Source: Tritrichomonas musculus | Lineage: Eukaryota > Parabasalia > Tritrichomonadida > Tritrichomonadidae | Length of the DNA stretch: 64,000 nt | Reading direction: 5' to 3' | Assembly: GCA_039105265.1 (NCBI GenBank) | Contig: JAPFFF010000044.1 | Span: 372,001 to 436,000, forward strand | Part shown: positions 46,495 to 57,600 of the stretch, one piece after another | Numbering within the stretch: position 1 is the first letter of the stretch | Layout of the letters: each line of letters begins with the position of its first letter | Made by a program: the position numbers and the translations under genes | Notes under the pieces: generated by a model | The model's database searches: none | What the model saw: the letters and a program-made list of their open reading frames with translations, nothing else | What the model was told of the DNA's origin: nothing

Positions 46495-49400
46495 ATGAGT
46501 AAGATTACTAATTGGAATTTCGATAAAAAGGTTCTACCCACAGACATCGTCAGAGACTATATCGATCTCATCAATGAGAAGTTCCGCGGGGGTATCTCAA
46601 CCAACAGCCAATATGTTGGACAGCTGAGCAGTCTCATAAAGTTCCTGAATGAGAACTCATTTGTAGCTCACACTGGTTTTGATCCCGATAATAAGCTCGA
46701 GGAATCAGATCTTGATACATTCCTCAGACGACTGAGGCTTACACGTGCTGAGCAGAGGCGTCTCAAGGTATTGGGATTGGAAGGTGCTGAACGCTTACTG
46801 AATAGCAAGATTAATAAGACCCATTTTGATAAAACTGTTTTAACCGCGAGTGATGTCAAAGATTATATCAAGATCGTCAACACTGAGTTCGGCGGCAAAA
46901 TCCCAACCGACATATCACAGGCCGCACAGCAGAGCAGTCTCATAAAGTTCCTGAATGATAATTTATTTGTATATCGCACACGTTTTGATACTAATACTCT
47001 TCTCGAGGTCTCAGATTTTGATAGATTCTTCGAGAGACTACATGATGAACAAGAGGATAAGCTGCTGAGGGATGCAACTGAACAGAATCTGCAAGCAATT
47101 GAGAAGGTCAGACTTGAGCGGGAACGTGCTAAGCAATTGGAACAGGAGCGTGCTAAGCAAGAGCGTCTCCAGAAGCAGGAACAGAAGCGGGAACAGAAAC
47201 TCGCTGAGAAGTCGAAACGCGATCGATTGAAGAAGAAGCGGGAACAGGAACGGGAACAGGAGCGTGAAAAGCATCGCAAGATTACTACTAGGAATTTTGC
47301 TAAACGTGTTCTACCCGAGGAAACTGTTGAAGAGTATATCGATAAAGCCAATGAGACGTTCGATGCCAACATCCAAATCCGCAACACATCATATAATGAA
47401 CGACTGAGCAGTTTCGTAAAGTTCCTGAATGATAATTTATTTGTATATCGCACCGGTTTTGATCGCGATTATCATATCAAGGAATCAGATCTTGATACAT
47501 TCTTCGAGAGACTTGAGACTGAATGCCGTGCAGCCGTAGATAATGATTACTTCAGTAAATTCAATAGAGATGATTACAAGATTGAGGACCGCATTGATGA
47601 ACGCCAGCAATTGAATACCTGGATTAAGTTCATTCAGCAATTAGATGATGAACACAAAGCATATTCCTATTTCAACAAGTATTATCCCGAGTATCTCGAT
47701 AGAGCTGAAATACAAGATATACTCCGAGACAGGACTAAGGTTACAAAACTGAATCATATTATCGGTAGTAACGCTAGTATTGATGATAACAAAGCATATT
47801 CCTATTTCAACAAATATTTCCCCGAGTATATCGACAGAACTGAAATACATATTATACCCCGAGACAGGACTAAGGTTACAAAACTGGTCCATATTATCAA
47901 TGATTCCCCCAAGGTCACCGAAAATATTGATGATCTCCCCAAGGACCCTGAAAATAATGAAATACTCGATTACCTCAGTGAGTTCGGTCATGAGTTCAAA
48001 TCGAAACACACCGATTTCCTCATGGTGAATGAACCTGATAGCTATGATAGGGCTGTTGAGGCTTGGCAATCATATGTCAAATATGCTGATAGTGATTACA
48101 AGGAGCGTGAGGATATCGATACCTATGAGCCAATATACATATACTACTTCAACTCGATATCCTCATTGAACACAATATATGAGGGCTTGCAACAGGTCTA
48201 TAAGCGTGAGGTAAAACCATTCAAAATCTATTTCCAACTCTCGGGTGTATTTGAGACCCCCTATGCTGAGAATGTGTTTGGGTATTCATGTGAATATGCA
48301 GCTAGGGAAATCAATTGGAACAACTATAAATCGGCTATCCCAATTGTGGTTCGTGATGAGCAATCGCTTGATATCGTGAAGTACTATATTGAATCAGTAC
48401 TGCACTCATATGAGACCTCAACATCTGGAACCAAGTTGATTCTCGTAGGATCAGTCTCATTCACGGTATCTCGAATGGTCAAGGTTAGTGGTCCAATCAA
48501 GGATTTACCTCCTGAGATCAAAAATAGCAAATTCATCATCACGGACAATGCTGATGACAATCTATGTTGGTACCGATTTCTGGCTGCATGTCTAGATGAC
48601 CATCTAGTTGACCCTGAATCTGGTTGCAAAACTAAGCACCGTACACAGGCAGCTAAGAAGCTCCTATGCGAGGATCACAATATAGTGTATTCTACTAAGC
48701 CATCTCAAGATGCAATCGACCTCCTGAACAACTATCCAGGTACATCAATTGAATCCATGAAGGCATCTGCCGAGAAGCATCACTTGAATGTGGACATCTA
48801 TGAGTACTTGGAGGATCTCAAAGTTTATAACCTTCAGGACCAATGGAAATACAATGAGGACAACTCATTTAGGAAATCCGCATTGCTGTACACCCAAAAT
48901 CGAATCATCCACATAATGTACATCAGGGATGCTGAGAAGCTGACCAACATCCATATCTGCCCAAAGTGTGGCTCATATGCCCATTACGGTCATCACAATA
49001 TGAAGCGTTTCGAGAACCATGTTAAGAACTGTGAGCAGGAACTGCATTCCGGGGTATTTCGAAAGCGATTCATACCCAATCGTGAACCACTACCATACTG
49101 TCCACATATACTCAGCAATCCGGTGTACGAATATTGCTTAGCCTATGGTCTCGAATGGAAACCCAACATATATTACATCACCTACGATTTCGAAACTGTT
49201 GAACAGCCTGTGAATGCATCTATTGGTTCATCCACAACCATCAACTCACGACTGATTCCCCTGAGTGTATCATCATGTGTCAAATCGCAATCTGGTTGTA
49301 CCACAAAGCACTTCTCATTAAGGGATTCATCTGAGTTCATCATCAAATGGATCGAGTGGTTGTTTGAGCAATCCAAGCAGGTGTATCACGATAAGGTTCA

Positions 49401-52080
49401 ATACATGAAATCCTTCATCAATCAACCAGTTGACAATCTCAAAACCATTGATCGCAACCTGAATGTGATAACCGTATTTGGATTCAACTCGAGTAGATTC
49501 GATAGCAACCTATTCAAGGAGTATCTCAATTACAGTTCAGCCAAGCGAAATATGTTCTGGAGTGTTGAGCCCAATAGCATCATTGGTACCACATCCTCAT
49601 TGAAGCAGTTCATATTGAAGTCACCCAAATACGACACCAAGTTGCGATTCATCGATGCACAATCATTTGTCGCTGGAGGTACATTACGACAATTCGGGGT
49701 AGACTTCGGCGGGATCGAGAATAGCTCGAAGGGTGTATTCCCATATGAAGCCATCAATACTGAGAACTACAATGAGGTCCTATCACAAGCAGAGCCATTT
49801 GAGTATGAGGCGTTCTACAGCTATCTCAACCAGAAGAACCCATTGACACCAGATGATTACAAACTATATCTCGAGGATGCCAAAAACTATAAAACCCGAT
49901 GGGACTACCTACTTGCATACAATGATAATGATGTCGAGATGATGATCAAACCCATTGACAACCTGATTGCACTCAATGCGCAGTACAACGTGGACCTCAT
50001 CTCAAACCTATCGCTAAGCAAGAATGCATCCTGTATCAAGTATGCACTCGCATATAAGGAATTCAATCCAAATGCCGAATACTCCATACAGAATCCCATT
50101 AACAAATTCAAACCAAACCTCGATTGGTGGCGATTCAAATGCGAGAACTACTATAACCAGGATGTCAAATATAATCTAGCTCATAAGGACAAACCCAGGA
50201 ACCTCGATAAATGTGTTTGTGAGGAGCAATTCGATAAGTTCATGGAGATGTACAACAATCCAGATACAGGCAAGTGCCATCTCTGTGGTGAGCACTTCAC
50301 ATGGACCAATAAGCCCACTCTCGATAGAATCAATAATGATATCGGTCATGAACTCAGCAACTGTAAACTCGCTTGTGCGGAATGCAACAGACTTCGCAGC
50401 CGTGATGACCCCAATATAACCAAACTCCGAATTCAGCTGAAGAAGTACTGCAAGATGATGCATCTCCCAACACTCATCAATGATGAACAGGAGTATTACA
50501 GCTTACGGAACAACATCACGGGTGGTCTATCCAATGTCATGCACCGTGTCAACATCAAGGGTCATACCAAAATAAACCGTTTTAGATACAACGCCGTTGA
50601 TCACAAGGTAATCTCATATGACACTCCACACACTATGACTCATATTGTTGGAGTCGATTTCAACAGCTTATACCCATCTGCATTCAGTTCAACCAAACAT
50701 GATGCCAATCCATATCACGGGGGAGTCATGTATATGCCAGGTTCCATGATGGAGCGATTCGAGGTGTACAAGGATGGGGTCAAAAATATGAAGACCTACA
50801 ACACATGCATGCATATCATCAACAGCCAGAAGTACCAAGAACATCCCGAATTCCTATTCAAAGCGGAGGTCATGTTGAAATGCCCAATATCCAAAATCAA
50901 CTACTTCATCAATTTCCCACCTGTATTTCGCAATTTCGATATCACCAATGATGAGGCCACAATTGGCCCATATATGCACAACTACATGACTCGCAATAAG
51001 CTCCCATCTGTTGACAAAACTGAACGGAAGCTGACCATGAGTGTTGATACAATGGGTACCTATCAGACATTCTCGAACTACTACCTCTGGTTCCTCCTCG
51101 ACCATGGACTTGTCATTGAGGATATCAAGAGTCTCACCAAATACGAGGCTCATCGTGGATTCAACCCATTCGTTAGCGAGTTCATGAAACGCCGTCAGGA
51201 TATCATATCGGGAGTTGCTGGGGGAAATGAAAAATTTTATAAGATCAGCATGAATGGCTCATATGGGTACGATGGTATGAACACCGAGAAGTTCTCCAAA
51301 ATCAAGATATGCTCGCACGATAAGACCTTCCAGAATATCATCTACGACAACTATGTCAGTGGCACCAAATTGAGTGATGACAACTATCTACTCCAGATGA
51401 ACCCAAAGAGCTTCAAATGCACGACATGCCTTCAGGAATCATTCTGGACTCTAGATAATGCCAAATTCTGGTATCTCACATTCATATACGACTTCATGTA
51501 CAAGTGCCTTGATGTGGAGCGATTCCATTTCATAGAGGGGGACACTGATAGTGCGTATTTTGCGGTTGCTGGTGATGACACCAAGGGGTCCGATCAAGAG
51601 TTCAAATACATCATCAAGAATAGGGCATTCTATGATGAGAACATATATAAGTTCATGCCGAACCCCAATATAAATACAATCGCTGATGAGAAGAAAATAC
51701 TGGGTCTCTGCATTGAGAAATATGGTGAGAATATGATAGCGTTAGCCCCTAAGTGCTACACCATATTTAATAGTGGAGCTGTAACCAAGGCACTCAAACT
51801 CAAGGGGGTATCCCTCAAGAAAAACCGTATTACAAGTGATGATTACAAGGACATCATCGACAATGGCGGTGTGAAGGTTGGCAAAAATATCAATCTGCAG
51901 ATGGTAATGAATACCAAAATCCAGAGCAAAATCAGTGAGATGACGATGTCCAAGATCACGGTAAACAAGAATGCTCTCACTGGGACTCATACCAAAATGA
52001 TTGTCCTCGAGAACCAATCCTGTGCCCCATTCATCCACGGACTCACATCAGGGGACTATATTATATGCAATTCGAATTGA
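46495..52080 (+). CDS. Family B DNA polymerase with internal HNH domain and repeated N-terminus (element C)
   Basis: 1861 residues. The N-terminus has three ~85-residue repeats (starting near residues 3, 107 and 262; core VLPTDIVRDYIDLINEKF ... SSLIKFLNENSFVAHTGFD ... LEESDLDTFLRRL), with a long charged coiled coil between the second and third, then two copies of KAYSYFNKYYPEYLDR (about 387, 432). Next come a zinc-finger-like CPKCGSY...HVKNC (about 822-846), exo I YYITYDFETVEQ (892), exo II FGFNSSRFDSNLF (995), exo III YLLAYNDNDVEMM (1137), HNH segment CHLCGEHF...TLDRINNDIGHELSNC...CAECNRLR (1260-1310), motif A GVDFNSLYPSAF (1385), motif B KFYKISMNGSYGYDG (1582), motif C GDTDSAYFAV (1681) and KLKGVS (1768). 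All catalytic residues are kept. It is 360 residues longer than B's enzyme, mostly by N-terminal repeat growth. The priming protein may reside in the N-terminus. Confidence 0.92.
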   Translation: MSKITNWNFDKKVLPTDIVRDYIDLINEKFRGGISTNSQYVGQLSSLIKFLNENSFVAHTGFDPDNKLEESDLDTFLRRLRLTRAEQRRLKVLGLEGAERLLNSKINKTHFDKTVLTASDVKDYIKIVNTEFGGKIPTDISQAAQQSSLIKFLNDNLFVYRTRFDTNTLLEVSDFDRFFERLHDEQEDKLLRDATEQNLQAIEKVRLERERAKQLEQERAKQERLQKQEQKREQKLAEKSKRDRLKKKREQEREQEREKHRKITTRNFAKRVLPEETVEEYIDKANETFDANIQIRNTSYNERLSSFVKFLNDNLFVYRTGFDRDYHIKESDLDTFFERLETECRAAVDNDYFSKFNRDDYKIEDRIDERQQLNTWIKFIQQLDDEHKAYSYFNKYYPEYLDRAEIQDILRDRTKVTKLNHIIGSNASIDDNKAYSYFNKYFPEYIDRTEIHIIPRDRTKVTKLVHIINDSPKVTENIDDLPKDPENNEILDYLSEFGHEFKSKHTDFLMVNEPDSYDRAVEAWQSYVKYADSDYKEREDIDTYEPIYIYYFNSISSLNTIYEGLQQVYKREVKPFKIYFQLSGVFETPYAENVFGYSCEYAAREINWNNYKSAIPIVVRDEQSLDIVKYYIESVLHSYETSTSGTKLILVGSVSFTVSRMVKVSGPIKDLPPEIKNSKFIITDNADDNLCWYRFLAACLDDHLVDPESGCKTKHRTQAAKKLLCEDHNIVYSTKPSQDAIDLLNNYPGTSIESMKASAEKHHLNVDIYEYLEDLKVYNLQDQWKYNEDNSFRKSALLYTQNRIIHIMYIRDAEKLTNIHICPKCGSYAHYGHHNMKRFENHVKNCEQELHSGVFRKRFIPNREPLPYCPHILSNPVYEYCLAYGLEWKPNIYYITYDFETVEQPVNASIGSSTTINSRLIPLSVSSCVKSQSGCTTKHFSLRDSSEFIIKWIEWLFEQSKQVYHDKVQYMKSFINQPVDNLKTIDRNLNVITVFGFNSSRFDSNLFKEYLNYSSAKRNMFWSVEPNSIIGTTSSLKQFILKSPKYDTKLRFIDAQSFVAGGTLRQFGVDFGGIENSSKGVFPYEAINTENYNEVLSQAEPFEYEAFYSYLNQKNPLTPDDYKLYLEDAKNYKTRWDYLLAYNDNDVEMMIKPIDNLIALNAQYNVDLISNLSLSKNASCIKYALAYKEFNPNAEYSIQNPINKFKPNLDWWRFKCENYYNQDVKYNLAHKDKPRNLDKCVCEEQFDKFMEMYNNPDTGKCHLCGEHFTWTNKPTLDRINNDIGHELSNCKLACAECNRLRSRDDPNITKLRIQLKKYCKMMHLPTLINDEQEYYSLRNNITGGLSNVMHRVNIKGHTKINRFRYNAVDHKVISYDTPHTMTHIVGVDFNSLYPSAFSSTKHDANPYHGGVMYMPGSMMERFEVYKDGVKNMKTYNTCMHIINSQKYQEHPEFLFKAEVMLKCPISKINYFINFPPVFRNFDITNDEATIGPYMHNYMTRNKLPSVDKTERKLTMSVDTMGTYQTFSNYYLWFLLDHGLVIEDIKSLTKYEAHRGFNPFVSEFMKRRQDIISGVAGGNEKFYKISMNGSYGYDGMNTEKFSKIKICSHDKTFQNIIYDNYVSGTKLSDDNYLLQMNPKSFKCTTCLQESFWTLDNAKFWYLTFIYDFMYKCLDVERFHFIEGDTDSAYFAVAGDDTKGSDQEFKYIIKNRAFYDENIYKFMPNPNINTIADEKKILGLCIEKYGENMIALAPKCYTIFNSGAVTKALKLKGVSLKKNRITSDDYKDIIDNGGVKVGKNINLQMVMNTKIQSKISEMTMSKITVNKNALTGTHTKMIVLENQSCAPFIHGLTSGDYIICNSN

Positions 52081-52163
52081 ATATGGGGTCTGCGGGATTT
52101 CCCGTCGACCCAGATTTCATGGAGATAACCCCTAAATCCCTGGAACAGCAAAATTGCTGTCCC
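52081..52163. repeat. Palindromic repeat unit downstream of the polymerase (element C)
   Basis: Immediately after the stop: ATATGGGGTC, then arms GGGTCTGC-GGG-ATTT-CCC-GTCGACCC (52086-52111), CAGATTTCATGGAGATAACC, CCTAAAT, and a second hairpin ACAGCAAAATTGCTGT (within 52142-52163). It has the same skeleton as the units at 14217 and 61431, with the two stem arms exchanged relative to 14235-14260. Confidence 0.75.
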
Positions 52164-52168
52164 GATAA

Positions 52169-54604
52169 TTAGGCCTTAAACACAGCTAATGTGGATCCGT
52201 TGATGATCCCAGTTATGATGCCCACTGTCATACGATTTATTTTTGAGGTTATTGCGGTCTCACCAGTGAGTATCTTCAGTTTATTATCAGCGTTATCAAT
52301 GAATACCTCATCCCCAATGGAATAGCATGAGGAGTCCTCGACCTTAACCATGTAATCCCCATGAGTGGCGAATGTGATACAACTATTGGCTTCATCGATT
52401 CTCACGCATATACCAACATACTCCTTCTAGGTGCCAGTGGTCTTCACACTACATATGCAATCAGTGGTGTCAGCTTCAGTGCTAGGGATCCATTTCGAGT
52501 CCTCACGATGATATACCTTGCCGGTCATATATACTGGAGCTCCAATGACGAAATCGGTGATGGTGTTAACCGATGACTCGATTGGGGAGTAGTGGGTGAT
52601 GGTTGTACTGGCAATTGCGTGAAGTTCATCAACATATGACTTCAATGCAAAGTTATCAGTCACATATTTCACCGAAGTAATCATATCATTGTTCACAGAT
52701 CGGCGGCGGATTAATGTGATAGATGCATCATATATATTGGTCAGTGTATCGTCCGCGGCTCTCAATGAGATAATATGGGTATTATAATTAATATTTATTA
52801 ATTCACCCCCGGAGGGGCTGAGAGCTGTCGCATCACCACTGGTTGATTTGTAAATCATATTCAAACTCTTAAATAAACTGTATCCGTATTCAGCCTCTTC
52901 ATATGATGCATCATCAGCATTTCGTTTGAATTTGACGATAATAGTTTCGGTAGTGAATACTTTCCTTACATCATCATCAGGAACTACACAACCACGATCA
53001 TTCTGTGTACATTGAATTGTGATTTGTTGGGAACCTTCATTAGTAATACTCTCAGTTTTTACAAATGGCGATTCGATTTGAGCTTTAATGACATTCATTA
53101 ACCATTGAGTATTGCCACTTGAATTATACACCATAAATTCACCACGATCATACCATACAATATATGATCCATTATCTAACACCATTCTATATCCTCTCTT
53201 ATATTTTTCATAAGGCTTGAATATCAAATCATAATGTTGTATATTGTTAATGTAATCCGTGTTAGAACCCCAATTAACATCAAATATCACATGTATATCG
53301 GTTTCTGGTGAGTATGGTTTTACAAATATATAATCACGAACTGGATTCGGATATTCAATACTCAATTCAGTGCCATATAGTGCGGTACTCAACGCAGATT
53401 CATTTACCAAATCTGTGGGTACCTCAGGGATATCCGTTTTGAGAGCATACTCACTTAAGTTCGCAAGCTTCGCATACTCACCTAAGTTCGCAAGCTTCGC
53501 GTACTTCCCATCAGCCACATCCTTGGTCTCATACTTATCTAATTCATATGCGAGCTCATCTTCATCGACGAACTTCTCATCAGCCTGACCACTAGTATAA
53601 TATGGTGTCAAGTCAACTGGTTCTGGGATATCTGTTTTGAGAGCATAAGTGTTCGACACATATCTAGCCGAATAGGCGTTTTTGTCTGTTGGTTCGACAG
53701 TTTTGGTTATTGAGCATGACAGTATTTCCGGTGTATCACCAGTTCCTGGATTGATTAATTCATGGGAGTTATACAGATACCAAAGACTAGAATCACTTCC
53801 TTACATGCGCAGTATCTGAGAGGGTAGATTATCATCATCGTCATTGTACGAATAGTCTGCGTGAACATAATGGGCCGTATAGTAACTGTCTGATGAGACA
53901 ATATCCAACCCATATTGCTCAATCAGTTCATGATATGTGTCGTAGTCCAAATCAGGAATTGTTTTATTGACGATTGTGAATTGGATTGTTGTTTGACCCT
54001 CGATAATCTCTGGGATATCGCCTTTCACTTGATCAATAGCATGGGTCATATCTGTTGTCAAAGCATATGGTTCCAACGCAGTACTCAATGCAGATCCATT
54101 AACCAAATCTGTGGGTATCTCCGGGAGGTCCTGGGTCTTCACATACTCACCTAAGTTCGCAAGCTTCGCATATGGTTCCAAAGCAGTACTCAATGAATCA
54201 CTCGTAACGATGTTCTCAGGGACCTCAGGTATTTCAGTAGATAGCGCACAGTTTTTGGCGATGTAATCACGTAATTCCCCAATGGCACCATCCACATCTT
54301 CACTAGATGCGTACTTCAGCATCTCCGTATTGAAATCCTCGGTTTTCACATAGTCGAATAGCTGGGTTTGCAAAGCATATGACTCAAGGTCCTTGGCTAA
54401 GGCATATTTTTCGAGTTGCTCACCAACTGTACTCGTAATGAGTTCCTTGATTTGCTCCTGGTTGGGACCAGTTATATTCGAGCCATTGGACCCATTGGAC
54501 CCATTGGCATGGCACATACATGCATACTTTTTGATGTATTCTATTAGTAACTCGTCGATAGTGGACGCTTTTATAGAAAATCCACTCTGTTCTATACTGA
54601 ACAT
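52169..54604 (-). pseudogene. Fibre-like protein of element C, two in-frame stop codons
   Basis: One frame of 811 codons from 54604 to 52169, interrupted by TAA at 53801-53803 and TAG at 52427-52429. At the latter site B's intact protein has Trp (QGIWKEY), so TGG to TAG is the likely change. The N-terminus is identical to the A fragment (MFSIEQSGFSIKAS, then GSNGSNGSN). Many short repeats of type LxEYAKLANL, YALKTDIPE and SALSTALEPYA form a triple-coil-like stalk. The C-terminal domain (GAPVYMTGKVY, CYSIGDEVFIDN, TVGIITGII) matches B. The role would be a virion attachment fibre, now probably non-functional unless the stops are suppressed. Confidence 0.85.
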
Positions 54605-54622
54605 TTACTATAAAATAAAGGT

Positions 54623-57600
54623 ATGCTTACCCGTATTGATAATGAAGTCAAGAGCGCCAGAGACCGTAATATCCTTAAGTTTTTATATACTGAATGCAAA
54701 GTAACAGATGATATCATCAACGCTATGATAGGTGTCACCAATGATAGAAATCTGTACGGTGCTAAGGTGTTTGATAATCTCATGTGGATGAGGCGCAAAT
54801 GGCCAAATCCAGGATCAGATCCCATTGAGGCTGATCAAGTTGAACGTACTAAGGGTGATCTTAAGTACAGGCTCCAACAGTTCCAATATGAACTGAATAA
54901 CTATTTAAAAGACTCTGAAGACCCAGGTAAATATGAATATTATCAGAATAAAGTCCAGAACAACAAACTCCGTGGTACTCTTAGGTTATTATATGTTATA
55001 TGCGGTGTGCCAAAAGAAATCATCGATAATATGATACATGTCATCAATAATCCAGATCTGTACAATGATGAGATACGACAGACGCTCAAAAACATAGATG
55101 ATATGTGTAATGGATTCAACAGGAGTAACGCTGGTGTGAAACAAACTTTGAAGCAAAGACTTAAAGATAATGCCGCGACTTACTTCAGAGATCCGAATAA
55201 ATATTTGAAACCCCAACCGAAACCTCCAGGAGATCCAAGTGAAGTCCCTATCGTGGTAATCCCGGAGGCACCTCCAGGAAATCCAATTGAAGACTCAGGT
55301 GAAGAGGAGGCTTATAGTGAAGTCAAGTACTCCGTATACCGTAAGCTCCTTAAGCGTTTATCTAGGGAATACGGAGTGCCAAATGCATGGATCAATAATA
55401 TGATACAAGTCATCAATAATCCAGAACTGTACGTCGATGAGATGAATGTAATCGATGAGATGAGGCGATCTTGTGCACAAGTCAACTTGGAAGATCCTAG
55501 GTCTGTTGCAAGTTTGAAGAACCTCCTTTATCAGAAAGCTGCAATGAATTTCAGAGATCCGAATAAATATTTGAAACCCCAACCGAAACCCCCAATGGTA
55601 ATCCCGGAGGCACCCCCAGGAGATCCAAGCGAAGTCCCTATCATGGTACCCTCACCGAAACCTCCAGGAGATCCAAGCGAAGTCCCTATCATGGTACCCT
55701 CACAGAAACCCAAAGCGGAACCCAGTGAAGACTCAGATGAAGAGGATGATGCGCGACGGAACTTCGTTCCTGAGGCATTTCATGCCAAAGCTCTCAGCCC
55801 CTCTGGGGATGAGGAAGAGGAGGCTTATAGTGAAGTCCCCTCCAAATACCGTGGGCTTCTTATGTACTTATATACAGTATGCGGAATATCAGATGAAATC
55901 ATCAATAATATGATACATGTCATCAATAATCCAGAACTGTATGAGGATGAAATAGTAAATGAGATTGTTGAGATGAGGCGAAATTGGGTAAGCACCGACT
56001 CTAATGATCGTAGTCAGGCTGCAAATTTGAAGAAAAGGCTTACGCTGTCTGCCACAACTTACTTCAAATATCCTAAACAATATTTGAAACCCTCAGGAGA
56101 TCCAAGCGAAGTCCCTATCGTGGTAATCCCGGAGTCACCCCCAGGAGATCCAAGCGAAGTCCCTATCGAGGCACCCCCAGGAGATCCAAGCGAAGTCCCT
56201 ATCGTGGTAATCCCGGAGTCACCCCCAGGAGATCCAAGCGAAGTCCCTATCGTGGTAATCCCGGAGTCACCCCCCAATAGACAACCCGTTAATCCAGAAT
56301 TTGAGGAGGAAGAGGAGGAGCGGGAATTCCAAGCGACATCCCCAGTAATCGAATTTCCTCGTGCAGATAGGATTGATCATGATATGAACATACTACACAC
56401 AAAGCGTATTCTCCCTGATAATATCATTGAGGTACTACCCAAATACTATCACATTGCTGATAACCCCGAATGTGCACCTCGTGAACTTCACCCGTTTGAG
56501 ATTCAGGAGGTTCGAGATATGGTTGATGATATCATACATAACTTGGATTCAATCGCAGAAGATCGATCGCTTACCATAGAGTCTCCAAAAGCAGAAGCCG
56601 AGGTGTCGAATATACGAAGATATATCAATAAGATTAGGGTCTATGAGGGTATCGAATCTGATTTCGAAAAAGATGTCAATCGTGAGAATACAAATAATAA
56701 CATTTTTTCTTCACCTAAAGAAACTATGCAAAACCCTGTCCCCAACCCTAACGATAACGATGCGCAACCAGTTGAAGTTGACGATGATGATTATCATTTT
56801 GATGTTGATTTGTCTGATGTACAAGCAGACAAAAAATTTAAATATGCACGTACACCAGCTCGACAAAAATCTGGTAAGTCAAGAACACATAATTATGACG
56901 AACTCCACATTGCACCAGAATCAGTCTTAAAGCCTGCAAAAATCAGTAATAGTGAAGAGCTTGCTATTTATAATCCCAATGTTCGTATTCAGGGTTCCAG
57001 TAGAGGACCTCGTGGTGATTTGAATTATGGTGTCATAACAGACCGTATAAGTGATAGGTATGGTTCATTATCATTAACAGGTAATTCAGCTGAACGCAAA
57101 CAGAATTTCCTCGATATCATCATTAATGGGAACTATAGAGTTAAGTATATTCCAAATGCTGCTTCACGTGACACAGCAGAGGAATATTGCAAAAACCATT
57201 TGGATAAAGATGGAACTCCCAAATATAGATTATTAGGCACGAACGCACGAGACCCATTAAATAATAAAATCACCGACCTCAATGGAGACCAGGTTGATGA
57301 TATTGTCCTAGTAGATAAACGAGGTGTTCCTGCAATTGTTAATGGTTATAAGCTAGTTCTCGCATCACCATACAAGAAAGTGTGGAAAACAACCCATGCG
57401 ACAAGAGAGGATAGACTTGCTGAACCATTTAATGAATGGCTTGCTAAACAATTTAGTAAATCAATCAATAGTGTTAATTGGAGAGAAGGCAAATATGTAC
57501 TTTCAGAAACTGAAGATATGCAAAGACTAACGTCTGTATATGGTAAAAAGGGATTACCAAAGCCACGTATCAGTAAGCGACTCACACCTAATGGATATTG

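Noticed and set aside
46863-47453. 196-codon Cys/Arg/Ser-rich minus-strand frame
   Set aside because: Antisense shadow of the charged coiled coil in C's polymerase.
54393-54704. 103-codon plus-strand frame, with an identical relative at 43438-43653 on the minus strand
   Set aside because: Conserved only because the fibre gene on the opposite strand is conserved; no independent evidence.
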